The notes under the pieces: model-generated
What the model was told of the DNA's origin: nothing
Seen by the model: the letters and a program-made list of their open reading frames with translations, nothing else
Databases searched by the model: none
Program-made: the position numbers and the translations under genes
From: Actinomycetota bacterium
GTDB taxonomy: Bacteria; Actinomycetota; Actinomycetes; Nanopelagicales; Nanopelagicaceae
Reading direction: 5' to 3'
DNA: 11,783 nucleotides
NCBI GenBank assembly: GCA_026392815.1
Contig: JAPLBI010000173.1
Coordinates: 1-11,783 of the forward strand
Part shown: piece by piece, positions 1 through 6,724 of the stretch
Layout of the letters: every line of letters starts with the position of its first letter
How positions within the stretch are numbered: the first letter of the stretch is position 1

Positions 1-987
1 GGCAACGGCGATGTATATCTAGAAGTTCGCAAACTTGAATCGTATTTAACGCTTTCCCGCCAGAACGTTAACGATCTACAACCAGCCGCCGATGCTGATG
101 AGACTTACAAGAAAGATCCACGCGACTTTGCACTTTGGAAAGCGGCTAAGCCCGGAGACCCATCTTGGCCAACTCCGTGGGGCGCAGGTCGTCCTGGATG
201 GCACCTTGAGTGCTCAGCGATGGCACACTCATACCTTGGTGAAGCATTTGATATTCACGGTGGTGGATTAGATCTGATTTTCCCGCATCACGAGAACGAG
301 ATCGCGCAATCAGAAGCTGCGGGTTACGCCTTTGCAAAGCGCTGGATGCATAACGCGTGGGTGACCGCATCTGGCGAGAAGATGTCTAAATCGCTTGGTA
401 ATTCACTACAAGTAGCTGAATTGTTAAAGACGGTGCGCGGTATTGAATTGCGCTGGTATTTAGGCAGTGCGCATTACCGTTCGATGCTCGAGTTCTCACA
501 CGAAGCACTTGCCGAATCTGCAACCGCTTTCCGTCGCATCGAAGGTTTCTTAACTCGCGCCACTGAAATCCTGGGTGCGCAGCCAACACCTGTGATTTCA
601 CAAGGTTTTACCGATGCCATGAACGATGATTTAGCAGTACCAACTGCGCTTGCTGGCATCTCTGAAGCACTTCGCTTAGGCAATAGCGCAATCACTTCAG
701 GGGATAAGGCGCTGATTTCACAGTCCGCAAATGAAATTCGTGGCGCGCTTGAAATTCTTGGTTGCGATCCTTTTGATCCGGTCTTTGCAACAAGTGGTGG
801 CGCTGATCTAACAAGCGCACTTGATGGCGTTATTCAATTAGCGCTTGCACAGCGCACGGCAGCGCGTGAGCGAAAAGATTTTGCAGCATCAGACCAGATT
901 CGCGATGGCCTTGCAGCACTTGGAATTACGATTGAAGACACAGCACAAGGGCCACGTTGGTCTATCTCACGCAGCGGCAAAGCGTAA
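1..987 (+). CDS. cysS: Cysteinyl-tRNA synthetase, C-terminal 328 residues (5' end outside window)
   Basis: Class I aminoacyl-tRNA synthetase that charges tRNA-Cys with cysteine in the cytoplasm. The reading frame is open from base 1. GRPGWHLECSAM (nt 187-222) carries the third zinc cysteine (nt 211-213). HGGGLDLIFPHHENE (nt 256-300) supplies the other two ligands, a His and a Glu, at exactly the spacing of E. coli Cys209, His234 and Glu238. KMSKS, the ATP-binding loop, is at nt 379-393. The helical C-terminal tRNA-binding part ends with the family pattern RKDFAASDQIRDGLAALGI and a GPRW motif. By E. coli numbering about 138 residues, including the HIGH motif and first zinc cysteine, lie before the window. 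The tail after GPRW (SISRSGKA) is read through sequence that also encodes the start of rlmB. The gene precedes rlmB as in mycobacteria. Identification is secure. Confidence 0.97.
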   Translation, partial: GNGDVYLEVRKLESYLTLSRQNVNDLQPAADADETYKKDPRDFALWKAAKPGDPSWPTPWGAGRPGWHLECSAMAHSYLGEAFDIHGGGLDLIFPHHENEIAQSEAAGYAFAKRWMHNAWVTASGEKMSKSLGNSLQVAELLKTVRGIELRWYLGSAHYRSMLEFSHEALAESATAFRRIEGFLTRATEILGAQPTPVISQGFTDAMNDDLAVPTALAGISEALRLGNSAITSGDKALISQSANEIRGALEILGCDPFDPVFATSGGADLTSALDGVIQLALAQRTAARERKDFAASDQIRDGLAALGITIEDTAQGPRWSISRSGKA

Positions 988-1771
988 GAAGGCTGCCGAA
1001 AAGAAAGCTGCACCACGCACTCGCACTGGTCGTAGTGAAAAGCCAAAGGGTGAAATTGTTTCTGGTCGTAACGCAGTCCTTGAAGCACTTCGTGCCAGCG
1101 TTCCGGCAACCGAGCTAATCGTTGCGCGCAGCATCGATGTCGATGACCGCGTTGCGGAATCACTGCAACTTGCGCTTCATCACCAACTTCCAATTCGCGA
1201 AGTTCACCGTGCAGAACTTGAAGGCATCAACGCAAATAGCCAAGGAATAATCTTGGCGATTAAGCCTTATCAATACTCTTCATTCCAAGAAATTACCGAA
1301 CGCGCAAACCACCCAATCTTGATCGTGGCACTCGATGGCGTAACTGATCCACGTAACCTCGGTGCAATTGTGCGAAGCGCAGCAGCGTTTGGCGCAGCAG
1401 GCGTTGTTATGACCGAACGTCGCGCAGCGGCAATGACCGCATCCGCTTGGAAATCTTCAGCTGGTGCTGCAGCACGTCTGCCGGTTGCACAAGTAACCAA
1501 TATGGCGCGCACGATCGATGATGCCAAGAAGCTGGGCTGTTTTGTTATCGGTCTAGATGGCGAATCAGATGAGACTTTGAGCGGCATGAAGGTTGCGAAA
1601 GAGAATGTAATGATCGTTGTTGGCAGCGAAGGAAAAGGTCTTTCCCGCCTAGTGCGCGAAAAGTGCGATCTTGTTGTTTCAATTCCAATGCGCGCAACCA
1701 CTGAATCACTAAACGCTAGCGTTGCAACTTCAATTGCGCTCTTCTGGGTAGACGAGCAACGTCGCAAGTAA
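932..1771 (+). CDS. rlmB: 23S rRNA 2'-O-methyltransferase of the SpoU/TrmH family (RlmB-like), start uncertain
   Basis: Predicted SAM-dependent methyltransferase that modifies a guanosine ribose in 23S rRNA. A lysine-rich N-terminal stretch is followed by the substrate-binding domain (begins GEIVSGRNAVLEALR) and the knotted SpoU domain. Motif 1 is NLGAIVRSA (nt 1355-1381), motif 2 GSEGKG (nt 1622-1639), and motif 3 runs IPM...SLNASVA (nt 1682-1726). The start is not clear. TTG 932 has a GGA seven bases upstream and overlaps cysS by 56 bp. ATG 905 has no Shine-Dalgarno and overlaps by 83 bp; TTG codons at 845, 911 and 920 are also in frame, and no ATG or GTG occurs between 932 and the first domain. 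Mycobacterial and Streptomyces homologues, as I recall them, begin with a longer glycine- and arginine-rich extension that is absent here. The family is secure; exact target and start are less so. Confidence 0.88.
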   Translation: MKTQHKGHVGLSHAAAKRKKAAEKKAAPRTRTGRSEKPKGEIVSGRNAVLEALRASVPATELIVARSIDVDDRVAESLQLALHHQLPIREVHRAELEGINANSQGIILAIKPYQYSSFQEITERANHPILIVALDGVTDPRNLGAIVRSAAAFGAAGVVMTERRAAAMTASAWKSSAGAAARLPVAQVTNMARTIDDAKKLGCFVIGLDGESDETLSGMKVAKENVMIVVGSEGKGLSRLVREKCDLVVSIPMRATTESLNASVATSIALFWVDEQRRK

Positions 1772-1796
1772 TTTCAAGAGTAAAAGGTCAAGGAAA

Positions 1797-2573
1797 ATGA
1801 AGTACAAACGTTTAATTGTCTGCGGAGATTCGTACTCCGAAGGCATGTCCGATGAAATCATCGGTGGGCAATACCGCGGCTGGGCCGATCGCATCGCCGA
1901 TGTGATGACTCAAGAAGTTGATGGCTTTACCTATGTAAATTTAGCGGTGCGCGGCAAATTACTTAGCCAAGTTATTGAAGATCAACTGCCAGATGCAATC
2001 TCGCTGGTAACTGGTCCAGAAACTCTGCTCTCCTTCCATGCTGGTGCCAATGATGCGCTTCGCCCAAGTTATAAACCTGAAGTCGCGCAAGCTTTATATG
2101 CAGACGCTGTACGTCGCGCCGCCGCATCCGGTGCAACCCTCATGCTCTTTACAGTTTTAGAACGCACTGGCAATACTGGACGTGGCTCAGATGTATGGGC
2201 TGCTCGCTTTAGTGAATTTAATAAAGGCGTTAGGAAAGTTGGCGCTGAAGTTGGTGCAATAGTGGTTGATGCAAATCAAGAAACTTTCTTTAGCGATAGC
2301 CGTTTCTTAGCATTTGATCGTTTACATTTAAATGCCGAAGGCCATCACCGCGTTGCGCAAGCGTTGTTAGAAAAGTTGGGTTACCAATTTGATCCAGCTT
2401 GGCGAATTCCACTTCCACCTGCTGCGCCGACACCATGGTTAAAGAAGCGTGCGATTTCTATTATTTGGTTCTTTACCTTTGCACTTCCATGGATCTGGCG
2501 CCGCCTTCGCGGAAAATCATCTGGAGATGGGCGCACTGCTAAGTACCCAACCCCCACAAGCTGGCCCGTTTAG
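1797..2573 (+). CDS. SGNH/GDSL-type hydrolase with conserved C-terminal tail
   Basis: A 258-residue esterase-like protein, substrate unknown. All four SGNH blocks are visible: GDS with the nucleophile Ser12, a Gly in NLAVRG (Gly53), GAND with Asn85, and DRLH with the Asp174/His177 pair. There is no signal peptide, so the catalytic domain is expected in the cytoplasm. After the domain comes a hydrophobic, tryptophan-rich stretch at about residues 219-234, then the basic tail RRLRGKSSGDGRTAKYP. I recall an SSGDG-containing tail as common in actinobacterial members, so it is probably a family trait. The ATG has a good AGGA at 1791-1794. It lies 25 bp after rlmB and 55 bp before ppk1, all on the same strand. 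The hydrophobic stretch might be a short membrane anchor or simply a packed helix. Confidence 0.85.
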   Translation: MKYKRLIVCGDSYSEGMSDEIIGGQYRGWADRIADVMTQEVDGFTYVNLAVRGKLLSQVIEDQLPDAISLVTGPETLLSFHAGANDALRPSYKPEVAQALYADAVRRAAASGATLMLFTVLERTGNTGRGSDVWAARFSEFNKGVRKVGAEVGAIVVDANQETFFSDSRFLAFDRLHLNAEGHHRVAQALLEKLGYQFDPAWRIPLPPAAPTPWLKKRAISIIWFFTFALPWIWRRLRGKSSGDGRTAKYPTPTSWPV

Positions 2574-2611
2574 CCGCTGTCCACCTACCGATTACTCAAT
2601 ATTCACTTAAG
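2568..2611 (+). promoter_or_regulatory. Four tandem 11-nt units resembling a PHO box, upstream of ppk1
   Basis: Units begin at 2568, 2579, 2590 and 2601: GTTTAGCCGCT, GTCCACCTACC, GATTACTCAAT and ATTCACTTAAG. They follow each other with no gap. Compared with the Streptomyces PhoP direct-repeat pattern as I remember it (G-G/T-T-C-A-Y-Y-Y-R-G/C), they match at about 8, 9, 7 and 8 of 10 positions. The last three share A-C-x-x-A in the same register. The first unit includes the stop codon of the SGNH gene, and the last ends 17 bases before the ppk1 ATG. ppk is a known PhoP-regulated gene in Streptomyces. I see no convincing -10 element after the array, so activator binding is inferred only. Confidence 0.4.
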
Positions 2612-2628
2612 CAAGAGAGACTTAGCCC

Positions 2629-4695
2629 ATGCCTGAAGCTGCTCATTTAATTGATCGAGAGCTAAGTTGGCTCTCCTTTAACGAGCGTGTGCTCGAAATG
2701 GCTGAAGATAGTTCAATTCCAATTCTTGAACGAGTTCGCTTTTTAACTATCTTTGCATCTAATTTAGATGAGTTCTACATGGTTCGAGTTGCTTCAGTTC
2801 TTGGCAAACTTGAATCTAATCCGCACCTGGTTAACTCTGCCGGTTATACCGCAGCCGAATTAATTGCCGCAATCTCAGAGCGAGTTAAAGAGTTAACGCT
2901 GCGCCATGCAAACCTCTTTAAGAAAACGATAACCCCTGAACTTAAGAGCCACGATATCGAGATTATTCGCTGGGATAATCTATCCGATGACGAACGAAAC
3001 CACGTCTCACGTATTTTTAGCGATCGCATCTTTCCGGTACTTACGCCGCTAGCCGTAGATCCATCTCACCCATTTCCATATATCTCTGGTTTATCTCTAA
3101 ACCTGGCAGTTATCGTCAAGAACCCGAAGAGCTCTGAAGAGTATTTTGCGCGCGTTAAAGTTCCACCAATTCTTTCGCGATTGGTATCAGTAAGCCCGGC
3201 AGCAAACAGCAAGCGCTTTTTACTCCTAGAAGATCTGATTTCAATTCACCTACAAGAACTCTTCCCAGGAATGTTGATTCAAGATCACTACACATTTCGT
3301 ATTACGAGAAATCAAGATATTGAACTTGAAGATGAAGATACTGAAGATTTACTTGATTCACTAGAGCAAGAACTTGCCCGCCGCCGTTTTGGTCCGCCGG
3401 TTCGACTAGAAATTGAAGAAGGTATTGATAAATACCTGCTAGATAAACTCTGCCAGGAGTTAGATATAAACCCTGCAAACGTTCTTTCACTTCCGGCGCC
3501 TTTGGATTTAACCGATTTAACAAAGATCGCAGATTTAGATCTACCAAAGTTGAAGTACCCAGCATTTAGATCAAGAACCGCCGCAGCCCTTAGTGAAGTA
3601 GATTCCGAAGAGCCAGATCTTTTCTTTGCCGCGATTCGCCAAGGTGAAATATTGCTCCACCACCCCTATGAATCCTTTACTTCTTCAGTAGTCCAGTTCT
3701 TGCAGCATGCAGCACAAGATCCGAATGTGCTTGCGATTAAGCAGACGCTCTACAGAACTTCTGGTGATTCACCAATCATTGAAGCGCTAATTGAAGCTGC
3801 CGAGGCGGGTAAGCAAGTTCTAGCAGTGATTGAAATTCGTGCTCGCTTTGATGAGCAGGCCAATGTGCGCTGGGCGCGAAAGTTAGAAGCAGCTGGTGTG
3901 CACGTGGTTTATGGATTAATGGGCCTTAAAACTCACGCCAAACTCTCACTCGTCGTGCGTGATGAATCGCAAGGTCTGCGCCTCTACTGCCATATAGGTA
4001 CCGGAAATTACAATCCAAAGACTGCGCGCTTTTATGAAGATCTAGGAATTCTTAGCGCAGATACTGTTTTAACGGAAGATCTAACAAAACTCTTTAACCA
4101 ATTATCAGGTTTTGCACCTCACTCAACTTACTCAAGGCTATTAGTTGCTCCACGTACCCTTCGTACCGGCTTGTTAGAAAAAATCGAAAATGAAATTGCA
4201 AATGCGAAGGCTGGCAAGCCAGCCGGCATTCAGATGAAGCTCAATTCATTGCTTGACGAAGAATTTGTAGAAGCGCTATATCAGGCATCTTCTGCTGGTG
4301 TGAAAATCGATTTAATCATCCGCGGTATATGTGCGATCCGCCCTGGCATTAAAGGTCTATCTGAAAACATTCGAGTCCGATCAATTTTGGGAAGATTCCT
4401 TGAGCATTCTCGTATTTATCATTTTGTTAACGGCGGCGATAATGAATACTGGATCGGTAGTTCAGATTTAATGCACCGAAACCTTGATCGCCGAGTAGAA
4501 AGCCTGGTGCGTATTGAGCGCCCAGCGCACAAGAGCTCATTGCAAGAGTTAATCGATCTTTCCATCAGCGACGAAACAGCAAGCTGGCACCAGGACGCCG
4601 ATTCCTGGAAGCGGGTAACGACAGATAAATTAGGTGAGCCTTTGCAAGATTTGCAGGGTATTTACGTAAAGCGTTATCGAAAGGCTAGGCCATGA
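2629..4695 (+). CDS. ppk1: Polyphosphate kinase 1
   Basis: Reversibly transfers the gamma phosphate of ATP to polyphosphate, building the cell's phosphate store. At 688 residues it has the usual full length. The N-terminal domain opens with LIDRELSWLSFNERVLEMA and IFASNLDEFYMVRV. An acidic stretch (DIELEDEDTEDLL) precedes RRRFGPPVRLEI at about residues 251-262. The catalytic domain has LYRTSGD (375-381; Arg376 is the expected Mg/phosphate-binding Arg), the autophosphorylated His436 in THAKL, HIGTGNYNP (455-463) and the second conserved His593 in LEHSRIY, so all key residues are present. The ATG has AGAGAGA at 2614-2620. The gene ends in an ATGA overlap with mutT1, so the two are surely cotranscribed and probably translationally coupled. 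A PHO-box-like array lies just upstream. Confidence 0.98.
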   Translation: MPEAAHLIDRELSWLSFNERVLEMAEDSSIPILERVRFLTIFASNLDEFYMVRVASVLGKLESNPHLVNSAGYTAAELIAAISERVKELTLRHANLFKKTITPELKSHDIEIIRWDNLSDDERNHVSRIFSDRIFPVLTPLAVDPSHPFPYISGLSLNLAVIVKNPKSSEEYFARVKVPPILSRLVSVSPAANSKRFLLLEDLISIHLQELFPGMLIQDHYTFRITRNQDIELEDEDTEDLLDSLEQELARRRFGPPVRLEIEEGIDKYLLDKLCQELDINPANVLSLPAPLDLTDLTKIADLDLPKLKYPAFRSRTAAALSEVDSEEPDLFFAAIRQGEILLHHPYESFTSSVVQFLQHAAQDPNVLAIKQTLYRTSGDSPIIEALIEAAEAGKQVLAVIEIRARFDEQANVRWARKLEAAGVHVVYGLMGLKTHAKLSLVVRDESQGLRLYCHIGTGNYNPKTARFYEDLGILSADTVLTEDLTKLFNQLSGFAPHSTYSRLLVAPRTLRTGLLEKIENEIANAKAGKPAGIQMKLNSLLDEEFVEALYQASSAGVKIDLIIRGICAIRPGIKGLSENIRVRSILGRFLEHSRIYHFVNGGDNEYWIGSSDLMHRNLDRRVESLVRIERPAHKSSLQELIDLSISDETASWHQDADSWKRVTTDKLGEPLQDLQGIYVKRYRKARP

Positions 4696-5597
4696 GTAAA
4701 GAAGATGGCGCACCGCTAATCCAAGCCGCAGGCGCTGTTTTATGGCGTAAAAATTCTCAATCCGAAATCGAGATTGCCGTTATTCACCGTCCTCGTTATG
4801 ACGATTGGTCACTTCCTAAAGGCAAAGTAGAAAATAACGAATCACATATCGCAACTGCTTACCGTGAAGTTTTAGAAGAGACTGGCTACACATCTACCTT
4901 TGGTCCTGAAATCGGTGTTGTTATTTATAAACTTGAAGGTGCACCTAAAGAAGTGCGTTACTGGGCGGCGCAAGCAAGTGATATTCAAGAAGGATCTCCT
5001 AATCCAGAAGAAGTCGATCAATTAGAGTGGCTTTCACCAAAGCTAGCCAAAGAGCGTCTGACAAATAAAGATGATCGAAAAATTATTGATTATTTCTTGG
5101 AGTTTGGAACAGATACCTTCCCAATCATTTTGTTGCGCCATGCCAAAGCGTTAAAGCGCACCGAGTGGAGCGGCGATGATGGAGATCGTCCCCTTGAACA
5201 TAAAGGTCAGTTACAGGCAAAGCGCTTGCTTCCAATCTATCTTTCTTATGGAGCAAAGGAAGTTCATACTTCAGATGCGCTTCGCTGTACCGAAACTGTT
5301 GAACCAATGACTCGCGCCCTGGAGATAACTCCGATTTTCTCCGCCGATTTATCTGAATATGGGTATGAAAAGGATAAAGAAGTCTCATTGGATTACATTC
5401 AAGATTTAATGGATCGCGGAATTCCAGCTCTAGTCTGTAGCCATAATCCAATAATTCCTAAGTTAGTTAAGAAATTAGTTGGCAAAAAGTACTTTAAATC
5501 AATGGATCGCGAATTGGAGCCAGCTCAAGCAATCATCTTGCATTGCCGCGCCGGAGAAGTTATTGCCTGTGATTGGATAGACGAGCCCATCGTCTAA
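4692..5597 (+). CDS. mutT1: MutT1-like Nudix hydrolase fused to a histidine phosphatase domain
   Basis: A two-domain cytoplasmic enzyme of 301 residues. The Nudix domain (about 10-135) has a complete box at residues 44-66, from GKVENNE to REVLEETGY. The C-terminal domain (about 143-300) is a SixA/phosphoglycerate-mutase-like histidine phosphatase with RHA (Arg149, His150), SDALRC (Arg198), a candidate acid at Glu222 and SHNP (His251). Mycobacterial MutT1 (Rv2985) has this architecture, hydrolyses 8-oxo-dGTP/8-oxo-GTP and diadenosine polyphosphates, and lies next to ppk (Rv2984), as here. The start overlaps the ppk1 stop by four bases (ATGA). The coupling to polyphosphate synthesis is conserved, but its reason is unclear; clearing polyphosphorylated nucleotides is one possibility. 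A perfect hairpin covers the stop codon. Confidence 0.92.
   Translation: MSKEDGAPLIQAAGAVLWRKNSQSEIEIAVIHRPRYDDWSLPKGKVENNESHIATAYREVLEETGYTSTFGPEIGVVIYKLEGAPKEVRYWAAQASDIQEGSPNPEEVDQLEWLSPKLAKERLTNKDDRKIIDYFLEFGTDTFPIILLRHAKALKRTEWSGDDGDRPLEHKGQLQAKRLLPIYLSYGAKEVHTSDALRCTETVEPMTRALEITPIFSADLSEYGYEKDKEVSLDYIQDLMDRGIPALVCSHNPIIPKLVKKLVGKKYFKSMDRELEPAQAIILHCRAGEVIACDWIDEPIV
5578..5596. terminator. Perfect 7-bp hairpin at the mutT1/ppx convergent gene ends, possible terminator without U-tract
   Basis: TAGACGA (5578-5584), loop GCCCA, TCGTCTA (5590-5596), a perfect stem that includes part of the mutT1 stop codon. On the plus strand it is followed by A residues (5597-5601), not T. On the minus strand the T-run comes before the hairpin, which is the wrong order for a classical intrinsic terminator. 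The position between two convergent genes only 5 bp apart suggests a transcript-end or transcript-protecting role, but function is unproven. Confidence 0.35.
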
Positions 5598-5602
5598 AAA
5601 AG

Positions 5603-6520
5603 TTAGCGTTCCATCCAGTCTAGCCAGCGTAAAACAATGCCTTCGCGCAAAGCCCAAGGGCAGATCTCAAGTTCATTAATATGTAAACGCTCCATGGTTG
5701 TGCGGGCGACAATGGCGCCGGCAACTATCTGCCGTGCTCGGCTCTGAGAAACACCTGGGAGCTCAGCACGTTCCTTGTTAGACATCGCCTGGAGCTTAGG
5801 AATCATTTTCGTGAGGGAATTAATCTTCAAATACTTTGGATTGTCATCAAACCAATGTTCACCCAAGCGAGCCAGTGTTCTAAAGGTCTTACTAGTCGCA
5901 ACAAAGTGATCTGCAATATGTTCCATAATATCTTCAGGAACTGAACTTTTTACCGACTCAAGTACATAACTTTCTAGCGCTTTGATCTCTTTAGAAGTGT
6001 GTGGGTCAGAAGGTAGATACTCGCGCGTCAGACGTGATGCACCAAGTGGCAACGAAACGGTTGCTTCGGCGCTCTCGTCATCACCGAGTGCAATCTCAAG
6101 GGATCCACCGCCGATATCTAAAACCAAAAGTCTTCCACTCGACCATCCGAGCCAGCGACGTACCGCGAGAAATGTCATGCGCGCTTCATCGTCGCCAGAG
6201 AGAACTTGCAAATCGATATCGAACTTTTTATTTATTTCTAGCAATATTTCTTTGCCGTTTTTAGCATCACGGATAGCGGATGTGGCAAATGCCAAGATTT
6301 CTTCGGTCTTAAACTCTTTAGCGTGTGAAATTGCATCGGCTATTGCGGTTTCCAGAAGCTCGACACCTTCCGGTGTTATCTCACCAGAAATATTTAGATA
6401 CTCATGAAGACGTAGTTCAACTTTTTGATTAGTTGCTGGGCTTGGACGCGCTCCTGGGTGGGCATCTACTACTTGGAGGTGGACGGTATTAGATCCCACA
6501 TCTAAAACGCCCAATCGCAT
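5603..6520 (-). CDS. ppx: Exopolyphosphatase of the Ppx/GppA family
   Basis: Predicted to release phosphate from polyphosphate ends, or to hydrolyse pppGpp, in the cytoplasm. At 305 residues it is the short form with only the ASKHA-type ATPase fold, near mycobacterial PPX1/PPX2 and much shorter than E. coli Ppx. Phosphate-binding DVGSNT is at residues 7-12, the catalytic-glutamate motif SGDDEAR at 108-114 (usually SGxEEAR, so one Glu is an Asp), and the second phosphate loop DIGGGSLEIA at 135-144. SLPLGASRLT also fits the family. It converges on mutT1 with a 5 bp gap, so polyphosphate synthesis and breakdown genes face each other. Upstream of the ATG, the sequence AGGTAGG (6536-6530 on the minus strand) could be a Shine-Dalgarno; the overlapping TAGGTT (6533-6528) could instead be a -10 for a leaderless transcript. 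Confidence 0.93.
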   Translation of the reverse strand: MRLGVLDVGSNTVHLQVVDAHPGARPSPATNQKVELRLHEYLNISGEITPEGVELLETAIADAISHAKEFKTEEILAFATSAIRDAKNGKEILLEINKKFDIDLQVLSGDDEARMTFLAVRRWLGWSSGRLLVLDIGGGSLEIALGDDESAEATVSLPLGASRLTREYLPSDPHTSKEIKALESYVLESVKSSVPEDIMEHIADHFVATSKTFRTLARLGEHWFDDNPKYLKINSLTKMIPKLQAMSNKERAELPGVSQSRARQIVAGAIVARTTMERLHINELEICPWALREGIVLRWLDWMER

Positions 6521-6561
6521 GCGGCCAAACCTACCTGTCTAGCGCCCTTATCTTGTTGATT

Positions 6562-6589
6562 TTTACATTACGGCGATAACTGCCATAAT
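6562..6589 (+). promoter_or_regulatory. Housekeeping-type promoter for tRNA-Thr
   Basis: TTTACA (6562-6567) is five of six to the -35 consensus. After 16 bp comes CATAAT (6584-6589), five of six to the -10, preceded by an extended -10 TG at 6581-6582. Transcription would begin near 6596, about 22 bases before the tRNA 5' end, leaving a short leader for processing. An imperfect dyad, TTACGGC and GCCATAA with a 7-nt spacer (6568-6588), fills the spacer and the -10. The carbonic anhydrase gene downstream may share this promoter, as no terminator is visible after the tRNA. Confidence 0.65.
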
Positions 6590-6617
6590 TACGCCCGTTG
6601 CCTCATTGAGGTAGCAA

Positions 6618-6689
6618 GCCTCTCTAGCTCAGTGGTAGAGCAGCGCACTTGTAATGCGCAGGTCGTCAGTTCAATCCTGACGGGGGGCT
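6618..6689 (+). tRNA. tRNA-Thr (anticodon TGT)
   Basis: A complete 72-nt cloverleaf. The acceptor stem GCCTCTC pairs with GGGGGGC (two G-U wobbles). The D stem is GCTC/GAGC, the anticodon stem GCGCA/TGCGC and the T stem GTCAG/CTGAC with loop TTCAATC. The anticodon loop CTTGTAA gives TGT, which reads ACA. The discriminator base is T and CCA is not encoded, so it must be added by nucleotidyltransferase. The T-loop reads TTCAATC. There is no duplicated 3' end nearby that would mark an integration site. Confidence 0.96.
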
Positions 6690-6724
6690 CTGGAAAGTTT
6701 TAACCCAGATCTGAAGGGGAAACG

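Noticed and set aside
845..931. Upstream rlmB starts (TTG 845, ATG 905)
   Set aside because: They lie deep inside conserved cysS coding sequence, lack a Shine-Dalgarno and add residues that do not resemble the RlmB N-terminus. ATG 905 remains possible.
1270..1767. 165-codon minus-strand open frame opposite rlmB
   Set aside because: It mirrors the SpoU domain on the other strand; composition and lack of motifs mark it as a shadow.
4209..4224. Hairpin GGCTGG-CAAG-CCAGCC
   Set aside because: It is in the middle of ppk1, encoding part of KAGKPAG, with no T-run after it; a coding coincidence is more likely than a terminator.
5982..6407. 141-codon plus-strand open frame inside ppx
   Set aside because: It is antisense to a well-supported ppx gene, its protein is Ser/Arg-rich low-quality sequence, and no ribosome binding site or family motif is seen.
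6618..6724. Integration (att) site at the tRNA-Thr 3' end
   Set aside because: No second copy of the tRNA end, integrase or foreign-looking genes occur in the window.
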